Part shown: in pieces, positions 12,659 through 22,485 of the stretch
How positions within the stretch are numbered: the first letter of the stretch is position 1
Layout: each line of letters starts with the position of its first letter
Assembly (NCBI GenBank): GCA_018398585.1
Contig: JAGTTD010000032.1
Location: 1-64,000, forward strand
Source of the DNA: Simmondsia chinensis
Taxonomy: Eukaryota; Streptophyta; Magnoliopsida; Caryophyllales; Simmondsiaceae
Length of the DNA: 64,000 bases
Direction: 5' to 3'
The notes under the pieces: model-generated
The model's database searches: none
Seen by the model: only the letters and a program-made list of their open reading frames with translations
What the model was told of the DNA's origin: nothing
Program-made: the position numbers and the translations under genes

Positions 12659-13810
12659 CTACTCAAATGGGGGATGGAGAATCATGGGATCATTCCCACA
12701 ACGAAACAAAGAGCTCGAATATAGAAATAGTAGAGTATGGTAATCCCCCTGATGATGCCCCAAGAAGACGGCACGTCCACGATGTTCGCCTTGGAGCACA
12801 CATTGAAACACCTGGTTATGCGCCGTAAAGGTGATATGTTCCTTTGACACGGCAAAGCCTGTGATAGTCGGGTCCCATCTGCCCCCAGACCACGGCAGTC
12901 GGATGAATAATCGATCCCGCCTTACCCAAGAAGAAGGATCCCCTACGTTGGTTAACGTCCAGATGGTAAAAACCGGGCTTCGAAGCGTAACCAGGCACAG
13001 AACAGGGGGTCCCGTTGCCACTCCCCACCATTTAGCAATTTTGGCCTCCCCACAAGTGGACAAGCTGTCCCAAATTACTTCGGGAAGGGTCAAATGATGA
13101 GAGGCCCCCGTTTTAGTGTTCCAACAAACTATGTAGGGGCGGTTATTAGTACCATCAATATAATGACCCCAGTCAGACAAGAAGAAATGCTCCCCGCACA
13201 GACAGACATGATCCTTAAGGTAGACATTCCGAGGACCCACGTTCAGACCTACTAACAAGTTCCAGTCACCCTGCCAAAAATAGACTTGGTACTCATTAGG
13301 CCAAAAGCCGTAGCATGGGTAAGATAAGTCCATCACCATAAGGAATAGATAGAAGCCGAACTGTTGGGTAGAGTCAAAACAGCCGAACACTAGGTTCAAG
13401 GGAACATCTAAGCAATCCATCAGGATACCCTCGGGCAGCGATACCGGCTGACGAACGCCCAGAGCAGGGTTGCATACAAATAGCTTTGAGAGATTGTAAT
13501 CGCGGTATAGTACTAAACCACCTTGGACACCGAGAACCCTAATGTTGTCCGTCAACACCTCCATTATCTCCGGCGGCACAACAGAAGAAAAGTCCCCGAC
13601 CAATGAAAACGCCCCTAAACTATCACGAGAAAACTTGCCCTCCGGTTGTAACAAAACCCCATCAGCATCACGATTGAGTGTGCGAAAGGATTGTGTTGTA
13701 ACAAATTCATGATCACTAAGCAAACCATGAAACCATGAGGACACACACGAAAATCTTAAAAGAGACTTGGCGGGAAGCCAAGCTAACATTTCACGAGTGA
13801 CATCTTCCAT
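12659..13810 (-). CDS. F-box protein (substrate adaptor of an SCF ubiquitin ligase)
   Basis: Single uninterrupted frame of 383 codons. The frame stays open 16 codons further upstream, but that extension begins with TTG. The first ATG is at 13810 in the context ACCATGG, a strong plant start, and it directly opens the F-box, so I place the start there. Residues 1 to about 40 read as an F-box: MEDVTREMLAWLPAKSLLRF, then the usual CVSxxW..LxSDxxF pattern that binds SKP1. The rest resembles an F-box-associated domain, with a CNPALGVRQPVSLPEG-type motif near residue 120 and aromatic-rich blade-like segments. In the cell it should pick a target protein for ubiquitination; the target is unknown. No intron or frameshift is seen. 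It is the only intact-looking protein gene in the window, in a small island between satellite and dead retroelements. Confidence 0.85.
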   Translation of the reverse strand: MEDVTREMLAWLPAKSLLRFSCVSSWFHGLLSDHEFVTTQSFRTLNRDADGVLLQPEGKFSRDSLGAFSLVGDFSSVVPPEIMEVLTDNIRVLGVQGGLVLYRDYNLSKLFVCNPALGVRQPVSLPEGILMDCLDVPLNLVFGCFDSTQQFGFYLFLMVMDLSYPCYGFWPNEYQVYFWQGDWNLLVGLNVGPRNVYLKDHVCLCGEHFFLSDWGHYIDGTNNRPYIVCWNTKTGASHHLTLPEVIWDSLSTCGEAKIAKWWGVATGPPVLCLVTLRSPVFTIWTLTNVGDPSSWVRRDRLFIRLPWSGGRWDPTITGFAVSKEHITFTAHNQVFQCVLQGEHRGRAVFLGHHQGDYHTLLFLYSSSLFRCGNDPMILHPPFE

Positions 13811-13876
13811 GGTTAAAGTATTAAACAAGAAGATTTGAAAAAGAAAGGGATATCTCAAATGGGGGGAGTAGAGGGG

Positions 13877-13884
13877 TATTTATA
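13877..13884 (-). promoter_or_regulatory. TATA box of the F-box gene
   Basis: On the minus strand this reads TATAAATA. It lies about 67 bp upstream of the ATG at 13810, which fits a start site near 13850 and a short leader of about 40 nt. It also argues against the TTG-initiated extension to 13858. Confidence 0.6.
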
Positions 13885-13919
13885 CACTTTGAGGTCAAAG
13901 AAACTTTGACCTCAAAGTG
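13885..13919. promoter_or_regulatory. perfect 16-bp inverted repeat with two opposed W-box cores
   Basis: cactttgaggtcaaag, then aaa, then ctttgacctcaaagtg: a perfect 16-bp inverted repeat with a 3-nt spacer. It abuts the TATA box with no gap. Each arm carries TTGACC, the core bound by WRKY factors, in opposite orientation. A role as a dimeric binding site or as a cruciform is inference. Confidence 0.75.
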
Positions 13920-13951
13920 GGGGTCTAACTGGATATTATAAAAGTAACCCC

Positions 13952-14225
13952 TAGGCGGTAACGAGCCCAGGAGCCACTACCGCCTCCCCACATGGCCACC
14001 CTGGGACGGTAACGAGCCCAGGAGCCACTACCGCCTCCCCACATGGCCACCCTGGGACGGTAAGTAGCTCAGGAACCACTACCGCCTCCCTCGACCAGCT
14101 AAACCAAGCGGAATGGGATCCAGGAATCACTACCGTCCCCCCCAGACCAACCAGCCCAGACGGTAACAGGCCAGGGAGCCATCATTGTCCTCTTCCCTAA
14201 ATACCCCCAAGCGGTAACCCCTATC
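13952..14225. repeat. 51-bp tandem repeat upstream of the F-box gene
   Basis: cggtaacgagcccaggagcc starts at 13956 and 14007, and a variant starts at 14058, spacing exactly 51 bp. Each unit holds cggtaa...gccactaccgcctcc. Decayed copies continue to about 14225. The array lies between the minus-strand TATA at 13877 and a plus-strand TATA at 14254. Confidence 0.85.
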
Positions 14226-14253
14226 ATTGCTTGGGGAACACTCACATCTTCCC

Positions 14254-14260
14254 TATAAAT
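14254..14260 (+). promoter_or_regulatory. plus-strand TATA box candidate
   Basis: tataaat, preceded by cttccc and followed by a G-rich stretch. It would drive transcription away from the F-box gene. Nothing downstream proves that it is used. Confidence 0.35.
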
Positions 14261-14367
14261 GGGGGGAGGGCCTCACAAGCAAGACAAGGAACTCGAGTCT
14301 CGTTTCACCCCCAAGAACCCAACTAAAAACACCATAAACAGGACTGAATGTGTTTCTTTAACCGAAA

Positions 14368-14463
14368 ATGTCCTTGTTTGAATATTTTGATTATGAAAAG
14401 CCACCTAACACTGAACCGCATTCACCACCACGTGTTGGTGGACGCCGATATATGTTTTTGTAA
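14368..14463 (+). CDS. 31-codon small ORF of unknown function
   Basis: ATG at 14368 to TAA at 14461, about 110 bp downstream of the TATA at 14254. The peptide begins MSLFEYFDYEKPPN and ends in a basic stretch. It covers a near-palindrome around a CACGTG core (caccaccacgtgttggtg). I recognise no family. It could be a truncated first exon or chance. Confidence 0.2.
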   Translation: MSLFEYFDYEKPPNTEPHSPPRVGGRRYMFL

Positions 14464-14960
14464 CTGATAAAAACCGAGAAGGAGAAGAACGCCGGTTGTT
14501 TTTTGTTCTGATAGGCGGCTGCGGTGGCGGCGGCGATGCAGGGCGTAGGTCTCCCGAGGCCGATCAGTTAGGGGTCGAGAGTTGCCGCCAGTGAAGAGAT
14601 TCGAGCCGCGGATGCCTTTGGTGGGCGGTAGTTCGAACCTCGGTGGTGGCAGGAGCTAGTCGGTACTTACGATAAGATACCAGAGTTGTCACGATGGCGA
14701 CGGCGTCGATTCACGTTAAGGCGGCAAAAGAGGTGCTCTGATGATGTCATCCAAATCCAGCGACAGCAAGGACGTTGTCACGGTGCCGGCGGCGATTTCC
14801 GAGACCTACCGTTGGAGCGCCACATGTCGGTGACGGGTTCCGGCCTATGTGGCTGCTAACCGGCGATATTGGAATGAGGGTGAGAGGCGTAACCATTTCA
14901 CCCACTCCCCCTCATGTACGGCACAAAACCAGGGATATGATATGGGTACTGGAGTTGCTT
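14464..14960. other. GC-rich stretch without a recognisable gene
   Basis: About 480 bp rich in CGG and GGCGG that drops abruptly into AT-rich DNA at about 14960. One 62-codon plus-strand frame (14775-14963) has no identifiable domain. It may be a leader or exon relic of something initiated at 14254. Confidence 0.4.
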
Positions 14961-14976
14961 TAACATTTTCCTTTTT

Positions 14977-14994
14977 CTTAATAATATTATTAAG
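14977..14994. repeat. 18-bp perfect palindrome
   Basis: cttaataatattattaag is identical to its reverse complement. It sits exactly at the GC-rich to AT-rich transition and is followed by a 7-bp inverted repeat (ttaggtt/aacctaa). Confidence 0.8.
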
Positions 14995-17550
14995 TTAGGT
15001 TTCAGTAACCTAATATTAAAAAAAATTTAATTAAAGAAAATGTTTAAAGAAGTAGAGGGGACATGTGCCCAACCCAATGGGAGAAGTGGACCTGCGGCTA
15101 AGCTTAATAATATAAAAAAAAATTATAATAATAAATTAGTTGAGCCTAATCAGTTTAGGCTATCATCCAAGCAATTTAATTTTTATTTTCATTTATTTTT
15201 TTGAATGACAGAGATTAGTGGATAATTATTGTTTAGGTCATAAATTTTAATAAGTTAATCTTATTCTTTACTTCAATAAATATTTTTCTTGTGGCCTAAC
15301 ATGTATGTTGCTCATATTATTTGTGTAATGTATTGACTTATGTAGTCATACATGAGCTAATAGATTTATAATTGAATATGTTTTATTAAAATAAAATGGA
15401 TTTGTTCCTACCTTGAATTAATCAATTATATTGACTTTTGTAGTTCAATATGACTTATTAAATTAATTAATTGATGTCTCAATTAAAAAAAGGAGGGATG
15501 CATTCCTTTATTGAAGCAAAGCAACAACAACAACAACAGCAGCCCAGTGCTTCAAAGGGCTCCCGCATCAGCAGGGTTTTATTGAACCAAAGCAATTGTT
15601 AATTATGATTTTAGCGGTCATGTAGGATTTGTTAAATTAACCAATTGATTATCTCAATTAGCTAATTGGATTTAGATAAGGATTAGTTCTTGTTCTCTAA
15701 TTGGACTAATTTGTCTTTGACATTTTTTAGTCAACCATGAGCTTCAAAGTTATAATTGATGATTCAATTAACATATACGATGTATTTGATAAATAAATAG
15801 ATTTGTTCTTTTATTCAAATTGAATCAATTTATAAGAGATTTAGTAGTACCACATGAGTGGTTAAATTAATCAATTGGTTATGTCATTTCAAGAAATTGA
15901 TTTGTTCCTTTTCTTGAACAAAAATCAATTGCTCTTGGCTTTTATGGTCATAACATCAGTTGTTATAATCATACACTATTGTTTAATTTCTAAGCAGAAT
16001 TGGTTCCTTGTTTGAATTTAGTAATTATTGTGGACTTTTGTTATCCTTCTTGAGTTATTGATATGGATTTCCTCATTTAGTTAAATGATTGATTAGATTT
16101 CACATTACAAATTATGTTGTTTGAGATGATTATGAGCTTAGCAAAATTTTCGATCTAACGGCCTAAGATATAATGTGATAATCTAGTTAATTAAAAATTG
16201 AAAGTATGTGCCTTAGTTTAATGTCTGCCTGTGTTCATTATCCAAGTGATTATGATGTGTGGTACAAGAAGATAACTTATCTGTTATTTAGAAGTGTTTT
16301 GAGAAACTCTATCTCGTAACTATGTCCGTAACAAAACTCAGTGAGTCTGAGCAAATGGAATATGGTAACCGTAATTGTTGTTTAAAAAAATGCAGTGAAC
16401 ATTATACTGTGTTGTTTTATATGTGCGATAAACTTAGTGGCATTTGAGAACTATAGCAATGCTAGGCCTGTATGAAACTCGGCTAAGGATCACTTATAAT
16501 AATATACATATATATATATATATTTATAATTTTTTTCCCCTTCTTTAAAAAAAAAAACCCGAAGAAGATTAAAATATTCAAATGGTCTTTAGGTGATCAC
16601 TTCTGAGTGATGTACGCCATTATCTGATGACTTGTGAGATTCTAGAAATGAGAATCAGCTATCGATAGGTTCTAGCAGTGATAAGTTCATTACATGACCC
16701 TAGGTGGAGCCAAATGGAGCCTCTAATGATCATTGATGAGTAAATTAAGATATTTGTTATCTTGAGTTGGAATCAAAGTATCGCAAAGCCAATCAAGTCA
16801 CTACTTTAATTGGTTGGTATGTGCGACCTAAGCATGAGAGTTTTGTGCCTAAACCTAGCTAATTTTCTCAAGATAATCCGCCTTAGTATATTGTCTTAGT
16901 AAACGACATATTTTCATAGAATGGTTAACCATGCTCTTGTATGTCTTGAGCTAAAAAAATGGTACTTTTCTCCACCAACATTCGAATTATGTTTGTGTTT
17001 TTATTTAGCCTTAGTCGCTCTTTTTTATGTTTGGACATAGCCTTCTGTGTGAAGTTTTTTCTAAGTTTGACTTGGATTATTGTAAGTCCTAAAAAGTATT
17101 TGTTACTTTTATATTTGTTAAGTGAATAATTAAGTGGCATGCTTGTTTTCATTGTATTCATCTGAAAATAATAAAACGATTAGTTCGGAAAGGCTAATTG
17201 GAGTCTATCTTTAAGATACACTTCTCTTTGTGAGTTGTGTTTAGTAGAAAAGGCAATTACCAAAGGCTTTTTAGTAAAGCTTTAATAAGAACCCACTAAT
17301 TAGAGTTTGATCTGTTCAAACACTTGTATACTTTTTAATGTAAAGGTGGGAAAATAGTGTGCTTCACTTTGTTACATTCATAGACTACCATTTACATTAT
17401 TGATATGTTTACCTTTTACTTTGTCATTATGAAGTATTGATTTGTTCAAGTGCTTCATATAGGATGTTGAAAGTCAAGTATGAGATTTGTGTAAACTCTT
17501 CATAACTACAAAGGTAGTTAATATTTGTCTGATTTGTTCAAGGCATTTGT
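14995..17550 (+). other. AT-rich, decayed 5' part of a Ty1-copia element (inferred)
   Basis: No usable reading frame and no clear 5' LTR or primer-binding site. Between about 15370 and 16030 a degenerate phrase (gatttgttcctt..ttgaatt) recurs at about 15802, 15900 and 15999, and more loosely before, suggesting a worn tandem repeat of about 100 bp. Assignment to the copia element rests only on position upstream of its integrase relic. An (AT)n run lies near 16501-16525. Confidence 0.35.
15507..15595 (-). mobile_element. 5'-truncated Au-like SINE with target duplication
   Basis: The insert at 15525-15577 reads, on the minus strand, as a plant Au-type SINE 3' end (..atgcgggagcc....agcactgggct..) followed by a TTG repeat, which is the known 3' terminus of Au SINEs. 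It is bracketed by an 18-bp direct repeat with one mismatch: tttattgaagcaaagcaa at 15507-15524 and tttattgaaccaaagcaa at 15578-15595. Only about 50 bp of the SINE body remains. Confidence 0.7.
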
Positions 17551-17559
17551 ATAATAAGG

Positions 17560-17775
17560 GTGTTCCTAGTAGTCAATAGACGATTCCTAGAATGCCATAA
17601 CAAAATGATGTGGTGGATCAAAGGACTCGAAATCTTTATTGACATGGTTTGGTCAACAAAAACAGAAGCATCCCTACTTAAAAATTGTTTGGGAGATTTG
17701 CTTTTGTCTACTGACTATATGCTTCACAATATTTACAGTAAGTCTATGAATAGTGAATACTACACCTTATAAGTT
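17560..17775 (+). pseudogene. Ty1-copia integrase relic
   Basis: Across shifted frames this reads as the core and end of a copia integrase: a degraded 'PxQN(G/D)V..R.RNL' segment, then ASLLKNCLGDLLLST and NIYSKSMNSEYYTL. These match the family's 'xSLPxxFWGxALxTAxYxxNRxPSKSxxxTPYEL' region. Frameshifts and stops before and after show it is dead. The poorly readable stretch to about 17900 still has GKLG-like wording expected next in pol. Confidence 0.75.
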
Positions 17776-18479
17776 AAGGAATAGTGTCAAACTTGCCATC
17801 GGCCATGTTCATCCAAATTGACATTGTGGTTATGTCCATAACTCATTGCACAATTAGGGAAACTTGGTATACCATGTGTGTGATTTTGTTGACAAGCATC
17901 CTTGTAGAGGTATAACATGAGAAGAGTCATGTGTGTTGACTTTGAATTTTTGAGTTGTATGAGTTCTTAAATGAGGATTCCACCATTGCTTGGCGAAGGT
18001 GGGGAAGTTTAAGTTTTCTCCAACTCAAGAGTTCGCCAAAGACAGTGGGAGTGAGATGATTTATAATTAGGTTACACCCATATGTTGGGATAAACCTAAA
18101 CTGCATAACACTGATCATAGTCTCATTCTGTGGTGCTATTTCCATATCAAAAGTAAGTGTTTCTACACTCTTTGTTCAAATAGGAAACTGCTTCATATAA
18201 GCATTGATTTCACGTACATCTTTGTGAATGGTAATCAATATGATATGATCATATACAACATGTGGGAGTTGATTGTTTTCCTACATGGGCATAAATATAT
18301 TATAAGCAAGTTGGTCTTGTTTATATCTTAAAAACAGGTGTGTCTTGTTTTTAAACGCAAAATAAATGGATCAATTAATAAATATGAGGCCATTTAGTAA
18401 GTGGGTGTTTATACTAAATTGACGGTATAGACTATAATAATGTCTTTTCTCCGATGGTGAGAATTACCTTGATAAGCGT

Positions 18480-19120
18480 AACTTTTTAGTTGCTCGATTG
18501 GGCTTAGTGTTCTTCAAAATGGATGTCAACATGACTATCCAGAATAGATAGTTTGAATGAGAAGACTCATATAGGTTAACCCTTTTAAGAAAGGGGAGTA
18601 TGTCTCCTAAATGATCTATATATAGTCTTCAACAGTTGTCCCAGTAGTGGAAATGGAATTCCACACTATCTTTTGTTTGTCCATAATAGGCGGGGACTAC
18701 TGTCATTGTGTCAAAAAGGATGGAAGAGAATCTTGTTCCTCTCATTGTGTGTCAATGACATCTTGTTGAATGAAAGCAACATGGAAATGACTGACGCCAA
18801 TTAATGGTGGTTATCCTTTATTTTCAGATGAAGGAAAAGAGTGATGGGAACTATGTGTTTATGGATGGGTTCCTAAAAAATCATTCTAAAGGTCTCTTAG
18901 TTTCTCTGGAGTGACCTATATTAAGAAAGTTCAGATGATTTTAGATGCATTGTTAAAACTCCATAGATACTCCTATTATAGAGTGTCATGGATCAAGCTT
19001 TCAGCATTGCCTCAAAACAGACAAGAATGGAACAAAAGAGCGACGTTCCTTATTCTTGTGTTGTGGGAGCTTAGTGTACACTATGTTGTGCACACATTCG
19101 ATATTTGTTTAACTGTTGAG
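18480..19120 (+). pseudogene. Ty1-copia reverse transcriptase and pol relic
   Basis: Several frames together give the reverse-transcriptase landmarks in order: KMDV near 18517 (family: QMDVxxAFLNG), SIYSLQQLSQ.WKW near 18615 (SLYGLKQAxRxW), and LFLSLCVNDILL near 18735, the YVDD active-site box with Tyr and Asp replaced. VPYS.VVG and an HIR..IF segment near 19043-19115 correspond to the PYxSxVGSLMY...TRPDI region. Stops and shifts throughout; non-functional. Confidence 0.75.
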
Positions 19121-20811
19121 ATGGTATGTCCATGCTCAAGTAGTCAAGCCAATTGACAAACAAATAAGAAAATCTTTAATTACCTTTATGGTACTACAGT
19201 TTTGGCCCACCGTTACCTAGGTGCTAATGTAAGACTAATTAGATTGATCCATGACCAAGATGAACGTAGATGCACCTAACGATATGTTCGTTCTTAGAAT
19301 CGAAGTCATTTCTTGGTCTTGAATGTGACAAGATGGTATTGACCTCTCATTATCTAAGTATAAGGATTGTAAGGCATCCTAAAAACCTATGTGGTTGAGA
19401 AAGTTTAACTATGGTTGAATGCAACAAATACACCTATTATGGTGCAAGTCAACAACCTAGCTGCGATGCAAAAACGTAAATGACTCAAACTTCTTTGTTT
19501 TGCAATTTAGTGGATGGTTTCTATGTGATTCATTCTTGTCTACATAAGTGATGTAAGGCACATCAATGTAAAGATGTCGCTAGGCTATGATTAGTCCAAC
19601 CACACGGATGATCACCTCGATGCTGAGTGTGTGGGAGCTTAGTGTTGTGGGAGCTTAGTGTACACTATGTTGTGCACACATTCGATATTTGTTTAACTAT
19701 TGAGATGGTATGTCCATGCTCAAGTAGTCAGGCCAATTGAAAAACTAATTAGAAAATCTTTAATTACCTTTGTGGTACTACAGTTTTGGCCCACCGTTAC
19801 CTAGGTGCTAATGTAAGATTAATTAGATAGGTCCATGACCAAGATGAACGTAGATGCACCTAACGATATGTTAGTACTTAGAAGCGAAGTCATTTCTTGG
19901 TCTTGAATGTGACAAGATGGTACTGACCTCTCATTATCTAAGTATAAGGATTGAAAGGCATCCTAAAAACCTATGTGGTTGAGAAAGTTTAACTATGGTT
20001 GAATGCAACAAATACACCTATTATGGTGCAAGTCAACAACCTAGCTGCGATGCAAAAACGTAAATGACTCGAACTTCTTTGTTTTGCAATTTAGTGAATG
20101 GTTTCTATGTGATTCATTCTTGTCTGCATAAGTGATGTAAGGCACATCAGTGTAAAGACGTCACTAGGCTATGATCAGTCCACCCCCACGGATGATCACC
20201 TCGATGCTGAGTGTGTGGGAGCTTAGTGTTGTGGGAGCTTAGTGTACACTATGTTGTGCACACATTCGATATTTGTTTAAGTGTTGAGATGGTATGTCCA
20301 TGCTCAAGTAATCAAGCCAATTGACAAACAAATAAGAAAATCTTTAATTACCTTTGTTGTACTACAGTTTTGGCCCACCGTTACCTAGGTGCTAATGTAA
20401 GACTAATTAGATTGGTCCATGACCAAGATGAACGTAGATGCACCTAACGATATGTTAGTTCTTAGAAGCGAAGTCATTTCTTGGTCTTGAATGTGACAAG
20501 ATGGTATTGACCTCTCATTATCTAAGTATAAGGATTGTAAAGCATCCTAAAAACCTATGTGGTTGAGAAAGTTTAACTATGGTTGAAGGCAACAAATACA
20601 CCTATTATGGTGCAAGTCAACAACCTAGCTGCGATGCAAAAACGTAAATGACTCGAACTTCTTTGTTTTGCAATTTAGTGAATGGTTTCTATGTGATTCA
20701 TTCTTGTCTGCATAAGTGATGTAAGGCACATCAATGTAAAGATGTCACTAGGCTATGATCAGTCCACCCACACGGATGATCACCTCGATGCTGAGTGTGT
20801 GGGAGATGAGA
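19060..20811. repeat. 584-bp tandem triplication inside the copia element
   Basis: The segment starting at the gtgtacactatgttgtgc landmark occurs at 19074, 19658 and 20242, spaced 584 bp both times. The three copies run about 19060-19643, 19644-20227 and 20228-20811 and differ by only a few substitutions each. Junctions carry the short repeat gtgggagcttagtgt, and the last copy ends at gtgtgggag, so gtgggag is the likely homology used in the duplication. Confidence 0.92.
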
Positions 20812-21587
20812 CCATATGAGATCATGTTTTGAGTAAACATGGATCTCATCATGCCTTTATATATGTGTTGTATGAGAGGCATAGGAAACAATGTCGCCTT
20901 AGTTAGTCTGAGATGGGATTCAAAAGAGCTCGTTCCATGTCATGCCTGTTAGATAGCCGAATTTTAGTGGCATATTGTGTATTGCCTGTGAGGAAATTCG
21001 TGTGGCATAAATGATAGAGTGACATGGCCAGTTAAGTGGGAGCTCTGCCATAACAGACATATCATACTGTATGCGCTATAAGACGATCAGAGTTGAGAGT
21101 GATTGAATGGATACCCTCTTCTTCACTGTGTAAGCTCTTGGACTTAATAGTCCACTTTGGTACCCTTTGGAACTTGGAACCATGTTATGAAGTTGGAAAT
21201 TGGTGCTGCTACTTTAACGTGCAATCCAAGGGCCATGATAGATACGGTCCAATGGAACACGTCTAGGAAAGCGACTAGGCTAAGATGGATTGGTGTGTGT
21301 GTCCAAGGAAAAGCTATTATGGAGTTACCTAAATTGCCCAAGCAATTATTTCACGTCAGTTGTGATGTAATCATTGTTGTATGAATTTAGCACATTTGTT
21401 TGAGGGATCAATGGTGCTAGGTTCTTGGTGATGCCAAATGGTTTGGGGTATTATGAATTTACTTATATGTTCTTGAGGTACTATGTTAGTTAGAGAGTGG
21501 TTTAATATAATACGCTCCGTTATTGATTGTATAGTTTGGTCGCACGTCCCATTACCTATATGAAGTGAGAGAGTAGCCTTAGTGGCT
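20812..21587 (+). other. copia 3' region between pol and LTR, no intact frame
   Basis: Non-repetitive sequence with only short frames. Its position between the triplication and the polypurine tract makes it the eroded end of the element. I could not read a convincing RNase H sequence in it. Confidence 0.4.
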
Positions 21588-21597
21588 GAGTGGGAGA
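21588..21597 (+). promoter_or_regulatory. polypurine tract of the copia element
   Basis: gagtgggaga immediately precedes TGTTGG, the usual arrangement before a copia 3' LTR, where the tract primes plus-strand DNA synthesis. Confidence 0.65.
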
Positions 21598-22465
21598 TGT
21601 TGGATATAACAGCCGCTATCCTATAATATCTCAAGGGTGAGATATTATAGGATATCCCACCTAAGTGGTGGGATACTCTCCCTGATAAAACGGGAGAGAA
21701 GTTGAGAGGGTTTGCCTATATATACAGGCTCCTCTCATCCAGTTTAGATCATCCAAGCAAGAAAAAGTTATCAGTTATCTCTCTCAAATTAAACTTCTCT
21801 CTGGAGTCACCATCTTGACTCATGGTTTGGGTGAGGTGAAAACCTAGAGGACTCTGGTAGCCCTCTAAGTCGATACTTTAAGTTCCTAAGGCGATCTAGC
21901 ATGGCAGTAAGACAAGTCTCGATCCTTTCCGCATTTGAGGTATTCAGTAAACTTTGTGTTTGTGTATTTACCTATATTTTCCTTTAGAGATGAATGGAGA
22001 GAAAAAGAAAAATGTAATGTGTGTGGGTAAGGGGGTGACTGTGGGGGCACACAGGTAGGGAGAATGAGAAAAATGATTGAGAGTGTTTTGTTTGTGATGT
22101 TTTTATGTTTGTTATTGAGTCTGGTTCATCTAAGCATGAAGGAAATTATACTTGGGTGTTTTATTTGGTGATAGAGCTTGTAGCCTCCTTTGTCCAGAGC
22201 TAATTAAGGACGGTTAGTGTTTATCGTGCAATAGCCACATTGAGGAGGATTGGTGGCTTATTGAACAATAGCCACACTGGGATGATGAGATTGTAAAATG
22301 AAATTTGAGGTTTTGATTAGAGATTGTAATTTCAAATTTCATAATGGATGAGGCGCCTGTTTAGATCTCATATAAAGGGTTTCCACATAAATCGTTGTGT
22401 TGATATTTTTTTTTTTTGTTGCTTTTTTGCTTCTATGACGGTTGATTGTGTGATTTTTCCTAACA
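21598..22465 (+). mobile_element. 868-bp LTR (Ty1-copia type)
   Basis: Starts TGTTGGATA after a polypurine tract and ends CCTAACA just before a primer-binding-site-like sequence, so both ends have the TG...CA form. A TATA run (ctatatata, near 21716) lies about 120 bp in, as expected for U3. The first 100 bp hold three consecutive perfect inverted repeats (see findings). The right end is inferred from the following sequence; no second LTR copy was found in the window to confirm it. Confidence 0.6.
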
Positions 22466-22467
22466 AG

Positions 22468-22479
22468 TAGTATCACAGC
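22468..22479 (+). promoter_or_regulatory. primer-binding-site-like sequence
   Basis: tagtatcacagc differs at two positions from tggtatcagagc, the common initiator-Met tRNA primer site of plant LTR elements, and follows the LTR end by 2 nt. A primer site after an LTR that also has a polypurine tract before it is unusual. Confidence 0.5.
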
Positions 22480-22485
22480 ATGTTG

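Noticed and set aside
12643..13097. Short plus- and minus-frame ORFs over the F-box gene
   Set aside because: Shadows of the 383-codon gene.
13811..13858. 16-residue N-terminal extension of the F-box protein
   Set aside because: Its first codon is TTG, and it lies between the TATA box and the first ATG, where the leader should be.
21144..21634. Overlapping 65-87 codon ORFs before the copia LTR
   Set aside because: Opposed and overlapping frames without recognisable wording; the minus one runs through the polypurine tract and into the LTR.
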